DNA from: Micromonospora sp. LH3U1
GTDB lineage: Bacteria; Actinomycetota; Actinomycetes; Mycobacteriales; Micromonosporaceae
DNA: 64,000 nucleotides
Assembly: GCF_028475105.1 (NCBI RefSeq)
Contig: NZ_CP116936.1
Coordinates: 1,178,001 to 1,242,000 of the forward strand
Direction: 5' to 3'
Shown: positions 16,413 through 23,827 of the stretch, piece after piece
Position numbering within the stretch: the first letter of the stretch is position 1
Layout: every line of letters starts with the position of its first letter
Program-made: the position numbers and the translations under genes
The notes under the pieces: model-generated
Told to the model about the DNA's origin: nothing
Database searches by the model: none
Seen by the model: only the letters and a program-made list of their open reading frames with translations

Positions 16413-17264
16413 TCAGCGGGGGACGTAGGCGAAGGTGTCCGGGTTCGGACCCTGCCGCCCGGCCTCGCCCTTGTTCAGCTCAGTGATCCGCTCCATCGCC
16501 GCGTCGTCCAGCTCGAAGTCGAAGATCCGAGTGTTCTCCTCGATCCGCTTCGGGGTGGTCGACTTCGGGAAGATGATGTCGCCGCGCTGCACGTGCCAGC
16601 GGAGCACCACCTGCGCCGGGGTCCGGTTGAGCTGCCCGGCGATGTCGACCACAGTCGGGTCGTCCAGCACCTTGCCCTGCGCGATGGGTGACCACGCCTC
16701 GGTGAGGATGTTGTGCTCGCGGCCGTAGGCGCGGACCTCGTCGTTACCAAAGTACGGGTGCGCCTCGATCTGGTTCACCGCCGGCACGACGCTCGCCTCG
16801 TCGGCCAGCCGCCGCAGGTGCGACACCTGGAAGTTCGACACGCCGATGGAACGGGCGCGGCCGTCGCGCTGGAACTCCTCCAGCACCTTCCAGGTCGAGA
16901 CGAAGTCGCCGTCGTACAGGGTCGGCAGCGGCCAGTGGATCAGGAACAGGTCGATGTAGTCCATCTTCAGCGCCGCGAGCGTCGAGTCGAACGCCTTGCG
17001 GGCGTCGTCGGGGCGGTGGAAGCCGTTGTTCAACTTGCTGGTCACGTAGACCGCGCCCCGGTCGAGGCCGGACACGCGTACCGCCTCGCCGACCTCGGCC
17101 TCGTTGCCGTACATCTCGGCGGTGTCGATGTGCCGGTAGCCGACCTCAAGCGCCGTGGTCACCGCCGCGACGGTGTCCTTCGGCTCGATCTGGAACACCC
17201 CGAAGCCGAGCTGCGGAATGGTGGTGCCGTCGTTCAGGCTGATGTCGGGAATCGTGTTGGCCAT
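16413..17264 (-). CDS. Aldo/keto reductase (2,5-diketogluconate reductase-like)
   Basis: The 283-residue AKR5-like enzyme keeps D47, Y52, K77 and H110, and the cofactor motif IIFPKSTTPKRIEEN near the C-terminus. It is a likely NADPH-dependent reductase of small aldehydes and ketones. The AAGGAG RBS precedes ATG 17264. A LysR gene lies 101 nt upstream on the same strand and may regulate or be co-transcribed with it. Confidence 0.9.
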   Translation of the reverse strand: MANTIPDISLNDGTTIPQLGFGVFQIEPKDTVAAVTTALEVGYRHIDTAEMYGNEAEVGEAVRVSGLDRGAVYVTSKLNNGFHRPDDARKAFDSTLAALKMDYIDLFLIHWPLPTLYDGDFVSTWKVLEEFQRDGRARSIGVSNFQVSHLRRLADEASVVPAVNQIEAHPYFGNDEVRAYGREHNILTEAWSPIAQGKVLDDPTVVDIAGQLNRTPAQVVLRWHVQRGDIIFPKSTTPKRIEENTRIFDFELDDAAMERITELNKGEAGRQGPNPDTFAYVPR

Positions 17265-17365
17265 TGCGGCTCCTTCTCGTCATCTTCGTTGCCCTGTCAT
17301 CCATACCCGAGCGGGCGGCTGATTCACCGCCCGTCCCGGGGTGACGAGCGCAACGTCGGAACCGT

Positions 17366-18331
17366 TCACCCGGTCGTGTCGAACAGCACCGGCCAGGGCC
17401 GTGCCGCCGGCACCGACGTGTCGGCCGGCGCGGGCGAAACGGGCTCGGCGTCGGCCAGCACCTCGGCGGCGAGCTGCCCGAACATCGACGCCGCGGGGTG
17501 TGCCGAGCGGTCCGGCCAGGCCGCCGAGGTGCGCTTGGCCAGTGGTGCGCCGGCGATCGGTCGCCAGGCCATCCGAGGTTCCCGTCGTGCCACCGTCGCC
17601 GGTTCCACGGCCACCGCGCCACCGGCCAGCACCAGCCCGAAGAGGAATTCCGGGTTTCGGGCCGGACGTACCCGCGCCGGGCGCCAACCGTGCTGTCGGC
17701 ACACCGCCAGCAGGTGGTCGTGCCAGCCGGTCGCGGTGGCCCGGGGCGCGGCCACCAGATCCAGACCGGCCAGCGCCGCGAGCGTCACCTCACGGTCGCG
17801 GGCCAGCGGCGAGGTGCGCGGCAGCAGCACCCCCAGGGGTACGTCGACCGGGGCGCCGAAGCGCAGCCCGTCCGCCGCCACCGGGTGATGCACCAGCCCC
17901 ACGTCCAGGGTCCGTTCGCCGAGCATCCGCACCTGCTCGGCGGTGGTCAGCTCGTGCAACTCCACGTCCAGGCCGGGTGCCCGGGTGGTGAGCCCGTCCA
18001 GCAGCGCGCGCAGCGTCACCGCGGGCGTCTCCGGCGGCACCCCGGCCCGGAGTACGCCGAGCTCACCAGCGCGGATCTGCCCCATCAGGTTGCGGAGCCG
18101 ACCCTCACCGGCGAGCAGTTCCTCCGCCTCGCCGAGCAGCAGCTCACCGGCGGTGGTGAGGCGTACCTGGCGGCGGGACCGGTCGAACAGCTCGACCGTC
18201 AGCTCCCGTTCCAGCCGTTGGATCGACTGGCTCAGGGGCGGCTGGGCCATCCCGAGCAGCTCCGCGGCCCGCCCGAAGTGCAGCTCGTGTGCGACCACCA
18301 CGAAGTGCCGCAGGTGCCGGAGCAGGTCCAC
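17366..18331 (-). CDS. LysR family transcriptional regulator
   Basis: The 321-residue protein has an N-terminal winged HTH (1-60; FVVVAHELHFGRAAELLGMAQPP, LERELTVELFDR) and a periplasmic-binding-like effector domain (about 90-300). The GTG start at 18331 has no SD; TAGGGT lies 6 nt upstream, so the mRNA is probably leaderless. It precedes an aldo/keto reductase and is divergent from a serine hydrolase. Confidence 0.88.
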   Translation of the reverse strand: MDLLRHLRHFVVVAHELHFGRAAELLGMAQPPLSQSIQRLERELTVELFDRSRRQVRLTTAGELLLGEAEELLAGEGRLRNLMGQIRAGELGVLRAGVPPETPAVTLRALLDGLTTRAPGLDVELHELTTAEQVRMLGERTLDVGLVHHPVAADGLRFGAPVDVPLGVLLPRTSPLARDREVTLAALAGLDLVAAPRATATGWHDHLLAVCRQHGWRPARVRPARNPEFLFGLVLAGGAVAVEPATVARREPRMAWRPIAGAPLAKRTSAAWPDRSAHPAASMFGQLAAEVLADAEPVSPAPADTSVPAARPWPVLFDTTG

Positions 18332-18337
18332 GGCCGG

Positions 18338-18343
18338 ACCCTA
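18338..18343 (-). promoter_or_regulatory. -10 box (TAGGGT) of leaderless LysR gene
   Basis: TAGGGT on the minus strand ends 6 nt before the GTG at 18331. Confidence 0.5.
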
Positions 18344-18370
18344 CGCCAGCGTCGTCACGGTGCCGCTGGA

Positions 18371-18376
18371 TACCGT
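18371..18376 (+). promoter_or_regulatory. -10 box (TACCGT) of leaderless serine hydrolase gene
   Basis: TACCGT ends 6 nt before the GTG at 18383. It is back to back with the LysR -10, only 27 bp away. Confidence 0.5.
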
Positions 18377-18382
18377 GCTGGT

Positions 18383-19306
18383 GTGGACGTGGGGGAGCGC
18401 ATCGAGGCCATCTTCGCCGCGGCCGGGGTGACGGCGAGCCTGCACGTCGTCGACCTGGACGCCGTGGACCTGAGCACCGGACCGAGTGACGAGCCGACCG
18501 GCGGCGCTCGGGAGGTCGGCGTGCGGGCCGATGAGCAGGTGGTGATCGCCTCGATCTTCAAGATCCTGCTGGTGCTGGAGTTCGCCCGGCAGGTCGAGGC
18601 CGGTCAGCTGGACCCGACCGAACGGGTCCTGGTCACCGCCGACGACCGGCTCGGCGGGTGGGGCCTGGCCGGCTGCACCGACGACGCCGAGGTGTCGCTG
18701 CGCGACCTCGCGTACTTCGCCATGTCGGTCACCGACAACACGGCCGCCGACCTGCTGCTGCGCCGGGTCGGCCCGGACCTGCTGCCGATGCTCGCCGCCG
18801 AGCTGGGGCTGACCCGCACCCGCGTCCTCGGCGGTCCTCGGGAGCTGGTCGAGATGATGCTCGCCGACGTGGGCGCGCGGACCGAGGGGGAGTTCGCCCG
18901 GATCTTCCCCACGCTGCCGGCGGACCGGATCCGGGCGATGCGGGTCTTCGATCCCGCGCACACCTCGTCCAGCACGGCCCGGGAGATCACCCGCCTGCTC
19001 ACGCTGATCTGGCGGGACGAGGCCGGGCCGGCGGCGGCCTGCGCGATGGTCCGTACCTGGATGGCCCAGCAGATCTTCTGGACCCGGCTGGCCGCCGGTT
19101 TCCCGCCCGGCGTCCGGGTCTCCGGCAAGACCGGCACCCTGCCCGGGCTGCACCTGGAGGCCGGGGTCGCCGAATACCCCGATGGTGGCCGGTACGCCAT
19201 CGCCGTCTTCGCCCGTGCCGACGAGTTGGCCCCACGCCGGATCGACGTGGACCTGGCGATGGGCGACGCCGCCCGAACGGCCGTCGAGGCGCTGCGCGGC
19301 GACTGA
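18383..19306 (+). CDS. Class A beta-lactamase-related serine hydrolase
   Basis: The 307-residue protein carries the three penicillin-binding motifs: S57-xx-K60 (SIFK), TDN at 117-119 in the SDN position, and KTG at 249-251. No signal peptide is visible from this start, unlike secreted beta-lactamases, so a cytoplasmic esterase/amidase-like role is more likely than resistance. The start at GTG 18383 is set by the leaderless -10 spacing. Confidence 0.85.
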   Translation: MDVGERIEAIFAAAGVTASLHVVDLDAVDLSTGPSDEPTGGAREVGVRADEQVVIASIFKILLVLEFARQVEAGQLDPTERVLVTADDRLGGWGLAGCTDDAEVSLRDLAYFAMSVTDNTAADLLLRRVGPDLLPMLAAELGLTRTRVLGGPRELVEMMLADVGARTEGEFARIFPTLPADRIRAMRVFDPAHTSSSTAREITRLLTLIWRDEAGPAAACAMVRTWMAQQIFWTRLAAGFPPGVRVSGKTGTLPGLHLEAGVAEYPDGGRYAIAVFARADELAPRRIDVDLAMGDAARTAVEALRGD

Positions 19307-19349
19307 TTTCGCACCCGTCCGGGCGTCGGAGCATGCTCCCTGAGCAGGC

Positions 19350-19371
19350 CCGATATGCCGTGGCGTATCGG
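19350..19371 (+). terminator. 10-bp hairpin after the serine hydrolase
   Basis: CCGATATGCC (19350-19359) and GGCGTATCGG (19362-19371) pair with one wobble around GT. It is 43 nt past the stop and before the MBL gene. Confidence 0.45.
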
Positions 19372-19459
19372 AGCAGGCGGTCTTCGGTCTTGGACCGGGG
19401 TCGGGTGGCGCTGGTTGGCTCAGGTCGACCAATCGCCCGACCACGGGGAGCAGACCCGC

Positions 19460-20440
19460 ATGCCCAGTCTCGACCGCCGCCGCTTCCTGCGCGACGCCGC
19501 CGCCACCACCGCCCTGGTCTCCGCCGGTAGCCTCGCCGCCGGCTCCGCCACCCCGGCCCAGGCCGCACCGACGCCAACCGCCGCGCCCGCGCCGACCGCC
19601 CATCGTAAAGGCGCGGTCAGTTTCCGCTGGTGGGGTACGGCCGGCTGGCGCGTCGACATCGCCGACCGGACCGTCCTCGTCGACCCGTACCTCAGCCGGA
19701 TCGACACCGGGCTGTTCACCGGCGCGTTCAAGACGGCCACCCCGTTGACCGTGCGGCCCGACGTGATCGATCCGCGCGTCGACCGGGCCACCACGGTGCT
19801 GGTCACGCACACCCACTGGGACCACTTCATGGACGTGCCGTACATCGCCAAGCGCACCGGCGCGCGGGTGTTCGGCACACTGACCGCGTACCACCTGGGG
19901 TTGGCCTACGGGGTGCCGTCGACGCAGCTCAGCCCGGTGAAGGGTGGGGAGGTGCTGGACTTCGGCGACCACACCGTCGAGGTGGTCGGCTCGCTGCACA
20001 GCCGCAACCCCTCGTACTCCCTGGCCTTTCCGGGCGTGCGGGTGAGTCAGCCGGCGCAGCCGGCGACCATCGCGGACCTGCCGGAGGGTGACACGCTGGG
20101 CTACCTGCTACGGGTCGACGGTGGCCCGTCGGTGTACTTCACCGGGGCCAGTGACGTCGCCGAGCGGAACCTCACCGGGCTGACGCCCGACGTGGCGATG
20201 GTGGCCCTGCAGAACGCCACCACCACCGGCGACTACCTGCCCCGGCTGCTGGCCGGCCTCGGCTACCCGAAGGTCGTGGTGCCGGTGCACTACGACAACT
20301 TCGAGACGGAGCTGAAGAACCCGCCGACGGTCGCCGAGACCGACCGCACCCGGTTGAACGACATGATCGCGGCGGTGCGCCGGATCTCGCCGCGTACGCG
20401 GGTGCTGGTGCCCGAGTACGAGACCGCGTACCACTTCTGA
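19460..20440 (+). CDS. Tat-exported MBL-fold metallohydrolase
   Basis: The 326-residue protein starts with a twin-arginine signal (DRRRFLRDAAATTALV, residues 5-20) ending near AQA at 34-36. The mature part is a metallo-beta-lactamase fold with HTHWDH at 117-122 as zinc ligands and a late VVVPVHYDNFETEL histidine. It resembles UlaG/NAPE-PLD-like hydrolases. The substrate is unknown and the protein is probably outside the membrane. ATG 19460 is preceded by GGGGAG. Confidence 0.87.
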   Translation: MPSLDRRRFLRDAAATTALVSAGSLAAGSATPAQAAPTPTAAPAPTAHRKGAVSFRWWGTAGWRVDIADRTVLVDPYLSRIDTGLFTGAFKTATPLTVRPDVIDPRVDRATTVLVTHTHWDHFMDVPYIAKRTGARVFGTLTAYHLGLAYGVPSTQLSPVKGGEVLDFGDHTVEVVGSLHSRNPSYSLAFPGVRVSQPAQPATIADLPEGDTLGYLLRVDGGPSVYFTGASDVAERNLTGLTPDVAMVALQNATTTGDYLPRLLAGLGYPKVVVPVHYDNFETELKNPPTVAETDRTRLNDMIAAVRRISPRTRVLVPEYETAYHF

Positions 20441-20448
20441 CCGTTCCG

Positions 20449-20481
20449 GGCGGGTGGTCGCGACCGTCGCGACCGCCCGCC
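20449..20481. terminator. 15-bp hairpin, 3-nt loop
   Basis: Arms 20449-20463 and 20467-20481 pair with one G-T wobble. It separates the convergent MBL and DUF1697 genes. Confidence 0.75.
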
Positions 20482-20485
20482 GGAG

Positions 20486-21025
20486 TCAGGTGGCGGCCAT
20501 CTCCGCCAGCGCCCGCACCGACTTCCAGTTGCGCGTGGTGGCCACCACGCCGAGCTTCTTCTCCAGGTACATGTTGTTGAACCTCGACCGCCCGTAGCCG
20601 TCGTCGACGTAGTGCAGGAAGACCTCCCGGCCGGTCACCGTGAACGACACGTTCTCGCCGCCGGGCACGCTGAGGCCGTCCACGGTGGACTGGGTCGGCG
20701 CGGTGCGCAGAAAGGCCACCAGCAGCCGCTTCGGGTCGTCCTCCCGGTCGACGAACGGGTTGCCGCCGGCCACCGCCGCCAACTCCCGGCCGCTGCGCAC
20801 CAACACCGGCACGGTCAACGCCAGCTCGTCGGCGAGCGCCCGCTCGATCCCGGCGGCCAGCTTCTCCGCGTCGCGCACGGTGCTGCCGAAGGCCACGTTG
20901 CCGCTCTGCAGGTACGTCTTGACGTCGTCGTGCCCGAGGTCGGTGACGATCCGACGCAGGTCGGCCATCGCCAGGCGGGTGGTGCCGACGTTGACCCCGC
21001 GCAGCAGGGCGACGTAGCGGGTCAT
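20486..21025 (-). CDS. DUF1697 family protein
   Basis: The 179-residue protein opens with the family hallmark YVALLRGVNVG and continues with MADLRRIVTDLGHDDVKTYLQSGNVAF, ending with NWKSVRAL. DUF1697 has no confirmed activity. The ATG at 21025 has a GAGGAG RBS. It lies downstream of, and on the same strand as, the two-component genes but has its own lead sequence. Confidence 0.85.
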   Translation of the reverse strand: MTRYVALLRGVNVGTTRLAMADLRRIVTDLGHDDVKTYLQSGNVAFGSTVRDAEKLAAGIERALADELALTVPVLVRSGRELAAVAGGNPFVDREDDPKRLLVAFLRTAPTQSTVDGLSVPGGENVSFTVTGREVFLHYVDDGYGRSRFNNMYLEKKLGVVATTRNWKSVRALAEMAAT

Positions 21026-21055
21026 GGCTCCTCCTCGGGTGGGCGGCTGACCCGC

Positions 21056-21739
21056 TCAGCCTATGGCGGCCGGCCTCGACCCGCCGGGACCCACCAGGCC
21101 CGTTTCGTAGGCGACGATGACCAGTTGTGCCCGATCGCGGACCGCCAGCTTGGTCAACAGCCGCCCGACGTGCGTCTTGACCGTGGTCGGGCTGAGGCTG
21201 AGGTGCGCGGCCAACTCCGCGTTGGACAGGCCCCGGGCGATCAGGCCGAGCACCTCCCGTTCCCGCTCGGTCACCCCGTCAAGGTGTCGGGGCAGCGGTC
21301 GCGTCGGCTCCGGCCGCCGGGCGAACTCGTCGATCAGCCGGCGGGTCACCGTCGGCGCGAGCAGCCCCTCGCCCGCGGCGACCACCCGGATCCCGGCCAG
21401 CAGGTCCGCTGGTGGGGTGTCCTTGAGCAGGAAGCCGCTGGCTCCGGCCCGCAGCGCCCCGTAGACGTACTCGTCCAGGTCGAACGTGGTCAGGATGATG
21501 ACCCGCGTGCCGGCCGTCGCCGGGTCGGCGCAGATCCGTCGGGTCGCCTCGATGCCGTCCATCTCCGGCATCCGTACGTCCATCAGCACGACATCCGGCC
21601 GGTGCTGTCCGGTCAACGCGACGGCCTCCACGCCGGTGCCCGCCTCGCCGACGGTGGTGAAGTCCGGGGTCAGATCGACCAGCAGTCGGAAGCTGCCGCG
21701 CAGCAGCGCCTGGTCGTCGGCGATCAGTACGCGGATCAC
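21056..21739 (-). CDS. NarL/LuxR-type response regulator
   Basis: The 227-residue protein has a receiver domain with phosphoacceptor D54 (VVLMDVRMP) and a C-terminal LuxR HTH (about 155-215; LTEREREVLGLIARGLSNAELAAHL-like, VKTHVGRLLTKL). It overlaps the histidine kinase stop by 4 nt, forming one operon. The divergent ABC exporter at 23063 is the obvious target. Confidence 0.9.
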   Translation of the reverse strand: MIRVLIADDQALLRGSFRLLVDLTPDFTTVGEAGTGVEAVALTGQHRPDVVLMDVRMPEMDGIEATRRICADPATAGTRVIILTTFDLDEYVYGALRAGASGFLLKDTPPADLLAGIRVVAAGEGLLAPTVTRRLIDEFARRPEPTRPLPRHLDGVTEREREVLGLIARGLSNAELAAHLSLSPTTVKTHVGRLLTKLAVRDRAQLVIVAYETGLVGPGGSRPAAIG

Positions 21740-22893
21740 GCGGCCACCCGGTAGGGCAGGCTGGCTGTCACCGCGAAGCCGCCGTCGGAGCGTGGCCCGG
21801 CGCGGAACTCCCCGCCGTGCAATGCCACCCGTTCCCGCATGCCGGTCAACCCGTGTCCCTCCCCGCCAGGCAGGACCGGACGCCGGCCGTCGTCGGTCAC
21901 CTCCACCCGCACCTCGGTCGGCGTGACGGTCACCGTGGCCCGGCAGGCGGCCGGCGCCGCGTGCTTCACCACGTTGGTCACCGCCTCCTGCACGATCCGG
22001 TACACCGCGAGGCCCACCGACTCCGGGACCGCGCCGGCCGGTTCTTCCCGCCGGACGTCGAGCCGGACGTCGACACCGCCGATCGCCGCCTGCTGGGCGA
22101 GCACGGGCAACTCGTCCAGCCCGGGCGTCGGGGCGTACGGGGTGCCGTCGCGCAGTACGCCGAGCACCCGACGGACGTCGGTCAGCGCGTTGCGGCCGGT
22201 CTCCTCGATCACCCGCAGGGCGGCCCCCGCCTCACGGGGGTCGGCCTCGGCGACGTGGTTGGCGACGGCCGCCTTCACCACGATGAGGCTCAGCGTGTGC
22301 GCGACCACGTCGTGCAGCTCGCGGGCCACCCGTAACCGCTCCTCGGCGGCCGCTTGGCGGACCAGGTGCTTGCTCTGCCGGGCGGCGAGGGCACGTCGCT
22401 CGCGGAGCAGCCAGCCGATCACCCAGGCGGGCGCGATCATGACGGCGGCGTAGACGACGGCACCGGTCCTCGACCACAGGTCGCCCGCCGTCAGCACCAG
22501 GGCGACGCTCACCAGAGCGAGACAACCGGCGGCGCAGAGCAGCGACCGGCGCGTGGCCATCGACACGGCCACCGTGTAGAAGGACAGGCCGATGGCGAAC
22601 GCCGGCGCCGCGGCGGCAAAGTTGGGAATCACGCCGGTGACCAATGCCCCGGTGGTGACGGAGCTGATCGCGACGGCCACCGCCACCGGCCACCGTCGGC
22701 GCACCGCCAATGGCAGCCCGAGGGCCATCCCGACGAGCACGGATACCCAGAGCGGCTCGCGTACGCCACCGTGCAGCGGCGACTCCAGCGCCGCGTACGG
22801 GCAGAGCAGCCCGCCGACCGCCACTGCCAGCACCGCGTCCACGGTGTACAGATCCACCGGCCGCAGCCGCCGGGACAGCAGGAGTGCGGTCAC
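21736..22893 (-). CDS. Two-component sensor histidine kinase (HisKA_3)
   Basis: The 385-residue kinase has about five N-terminal membrane segments (20-165), a HisKA_3 dimerisation helix with phospho-acceptor H194 in RVARELHDVVAHTLS, and a HATPase domain ending GLTGMRERVALHGG. With almost no extracellular domain it probably senses within the membrane. The GTG at 22893 is leaderless, with TACCGT 7 nt upstream. It pairs with the response regulator and is divergent from an FtsX-type ABC transporter, as in antibiotic or lipid sensing modules. Confidence 0.9.
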   Translation of the reverse strand: MTALLLSRRLRPVDLYTVDAVLAVAVGGLLCPYAALESPLHGGVREPLWVSVLVGMALGLPLAVRRRWPVAVAVAISSVTTGALVTGVIPNFAAAAPAFAIGLSFYTVAVSMATRRSLLCAAGCLALVSVALVLTAGDLWSRTGAVVYAAVMIAPAWVIGWLLRERRALAARQSKHLVRQAAAEERLRVARELHDVVAHTLSLIVVKAAVANHVAEADPREAGAALRVIEETGRNALTDVRRVLGVLRDGTPYAPTPGLDELPVLAQQAAIGGVDVRLDVRREEPAGAVPESVGLAVYRIVQEAVTNVVKHAAPAACRATVTVTPTEVRVEVTDDGRRPVLPGGEGHGLTGMRERVALHGGEFRAGPRSDGGFAVTASLPYRVAA

Positions 22894-22900
22894 CCGACAG

Positions 22901-22906
22901 ACGGTA
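22901..22906 (-). promoter_or_regulatory. -10 box (TACCGT) of leaderless histidine kinase gene
   Basis: TACCGT on the minus strand ends 7 nt before the GTG at 22893. Confidence 0.5.
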
Positions 22907-23049
22907 TCGGCTCGTCACGGCAGCCGCGTCCACCCGTGGGCCGTCATCCTCGGGAATGACGTCGGGTCGTGTGCCGAGCCGCGGTTCCGCCCGGGGGAGG
23001 GCCGGAAAGTGTCCGCGCTGGCACGACGCGCGACACCTGCCGGAGCCGG

Positions 23050-23055
23050 CACCGT
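23050..23055 (+). promoter_or_regulatory. -10 box (CACCGT) of leaderless ABC ATPase gene
   Basis: CACCGT ends 7 nt before the ATG at 23063 and no SD is present. Confidence 0.35.
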
Positions 23056-23062
23056 GGCGGTC

Positions 23063-23827
23063 ATGACCACACACACGGTGACCCTGGCGGGGCTGCGCGC
23101 GGTGTACGGCACCGGAACCCGGCGGGTGACGGCGCTCGACGGCGTGACCACCAGCTTCGCGAGCGGCACGTTCACGGCGGTGATGGGCCCATCGGGGTCG
23201 GGAAAGTCCACCCTGCTGCACTGCGCGGCGGGGCTGGACCGCCCGACCGAGGGGATCGTCACGATCGACGGCACCCGCCTCGACGACCTCGGCGAGGACG
23301 AGCTGACCCGGCTGCGGCGCGACCGCATCGGCTTCGTGTTCCAGGCGTTCAACCTGGTGTCCACGCTGACCGCCGCGCAGAACGTCGAGTTGCCGCTGCG
23401 CCTGGCCGGCCGCCGTCCGCCGGCCCAGGACGTCGCCGCCGCGCTCGACGCCGTGGGACTGGCCGACCGGGCCGGGCACCGGCCGAGTGAGCTGTCCGGC
23501 GGCGAGCAGCAGCGCGTCGCCGTGGCCCGAGCGTTGATCACCCGTCCGGCGGTGGTCTTCGCCGACGAGCCGACCGGGGCGCTGGACAGCGCGGCGTCCC
23601 GACAGGTGCTCCGACTGCTGCGCGGGCTCGTCGACGACCACGGGCAGACCGTCGTGATGGTGACCCACGATCCCGCCGCCGCCGCGTACGCCGATCGGGT
23701 CCTCCTGCTCGCCGACGGCCGCGTCGTCGACGAGTTGGACGGCGGGATCACCGCCACAGCCGTCGCCGCACGGATCGCCGAGCGGGAGACGGTCGCGGCG
23801 AAGACGACCGCGGAGCAATCGTGCTGA
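23063..23827 (+). CDS. ABC transporter ATP-binding protein (MacB/LolD-like)
   Basis: The 254-residue ATPase has Walker A GPSGSGKST (42-50), signature LSGGE (144-148) and Walker B VVFADEP (164-170), with the FQAFNLVSTLTAAQNVELPL segment typical of FtsX-partner ATPases. ATG 23063 is chosen for this reason and for the leaderless promoter. Its stop overlaps the permease GTG by 7 nt. It is probably induced by the divergent two-component system. Confidence 0.92.
   Translation: MTTHTVTLAGLRAVYGTGTRRVTALDGVTTSFASGTFTAVMGPSGSGKSTLLHCAAGLDRPTEGIVTIDGTRLDDLGEDELTRLRRDRIGFVFQAFNLVSTLTAAQNVELPLRLAGRRPPAQDVAAALDAVGLADRAGHRPSELSGGEQQRVAVARALITRPAVVFADEPTGALDSAASRQVLRLLRGLVDDHGQTVVMVTHDPAAAAYADRVLLLADGRVVDELDGGITATAVAARIAERETVAAKTTAEQSC

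Noticed and set aside
18383..19306. Antibiotic-resistance class A beta-lactamase
   Set aside because: Active-site motifs are present but there is no signal peptide, and TDN replaces SDN. A generic serine hydrolase label is safer.
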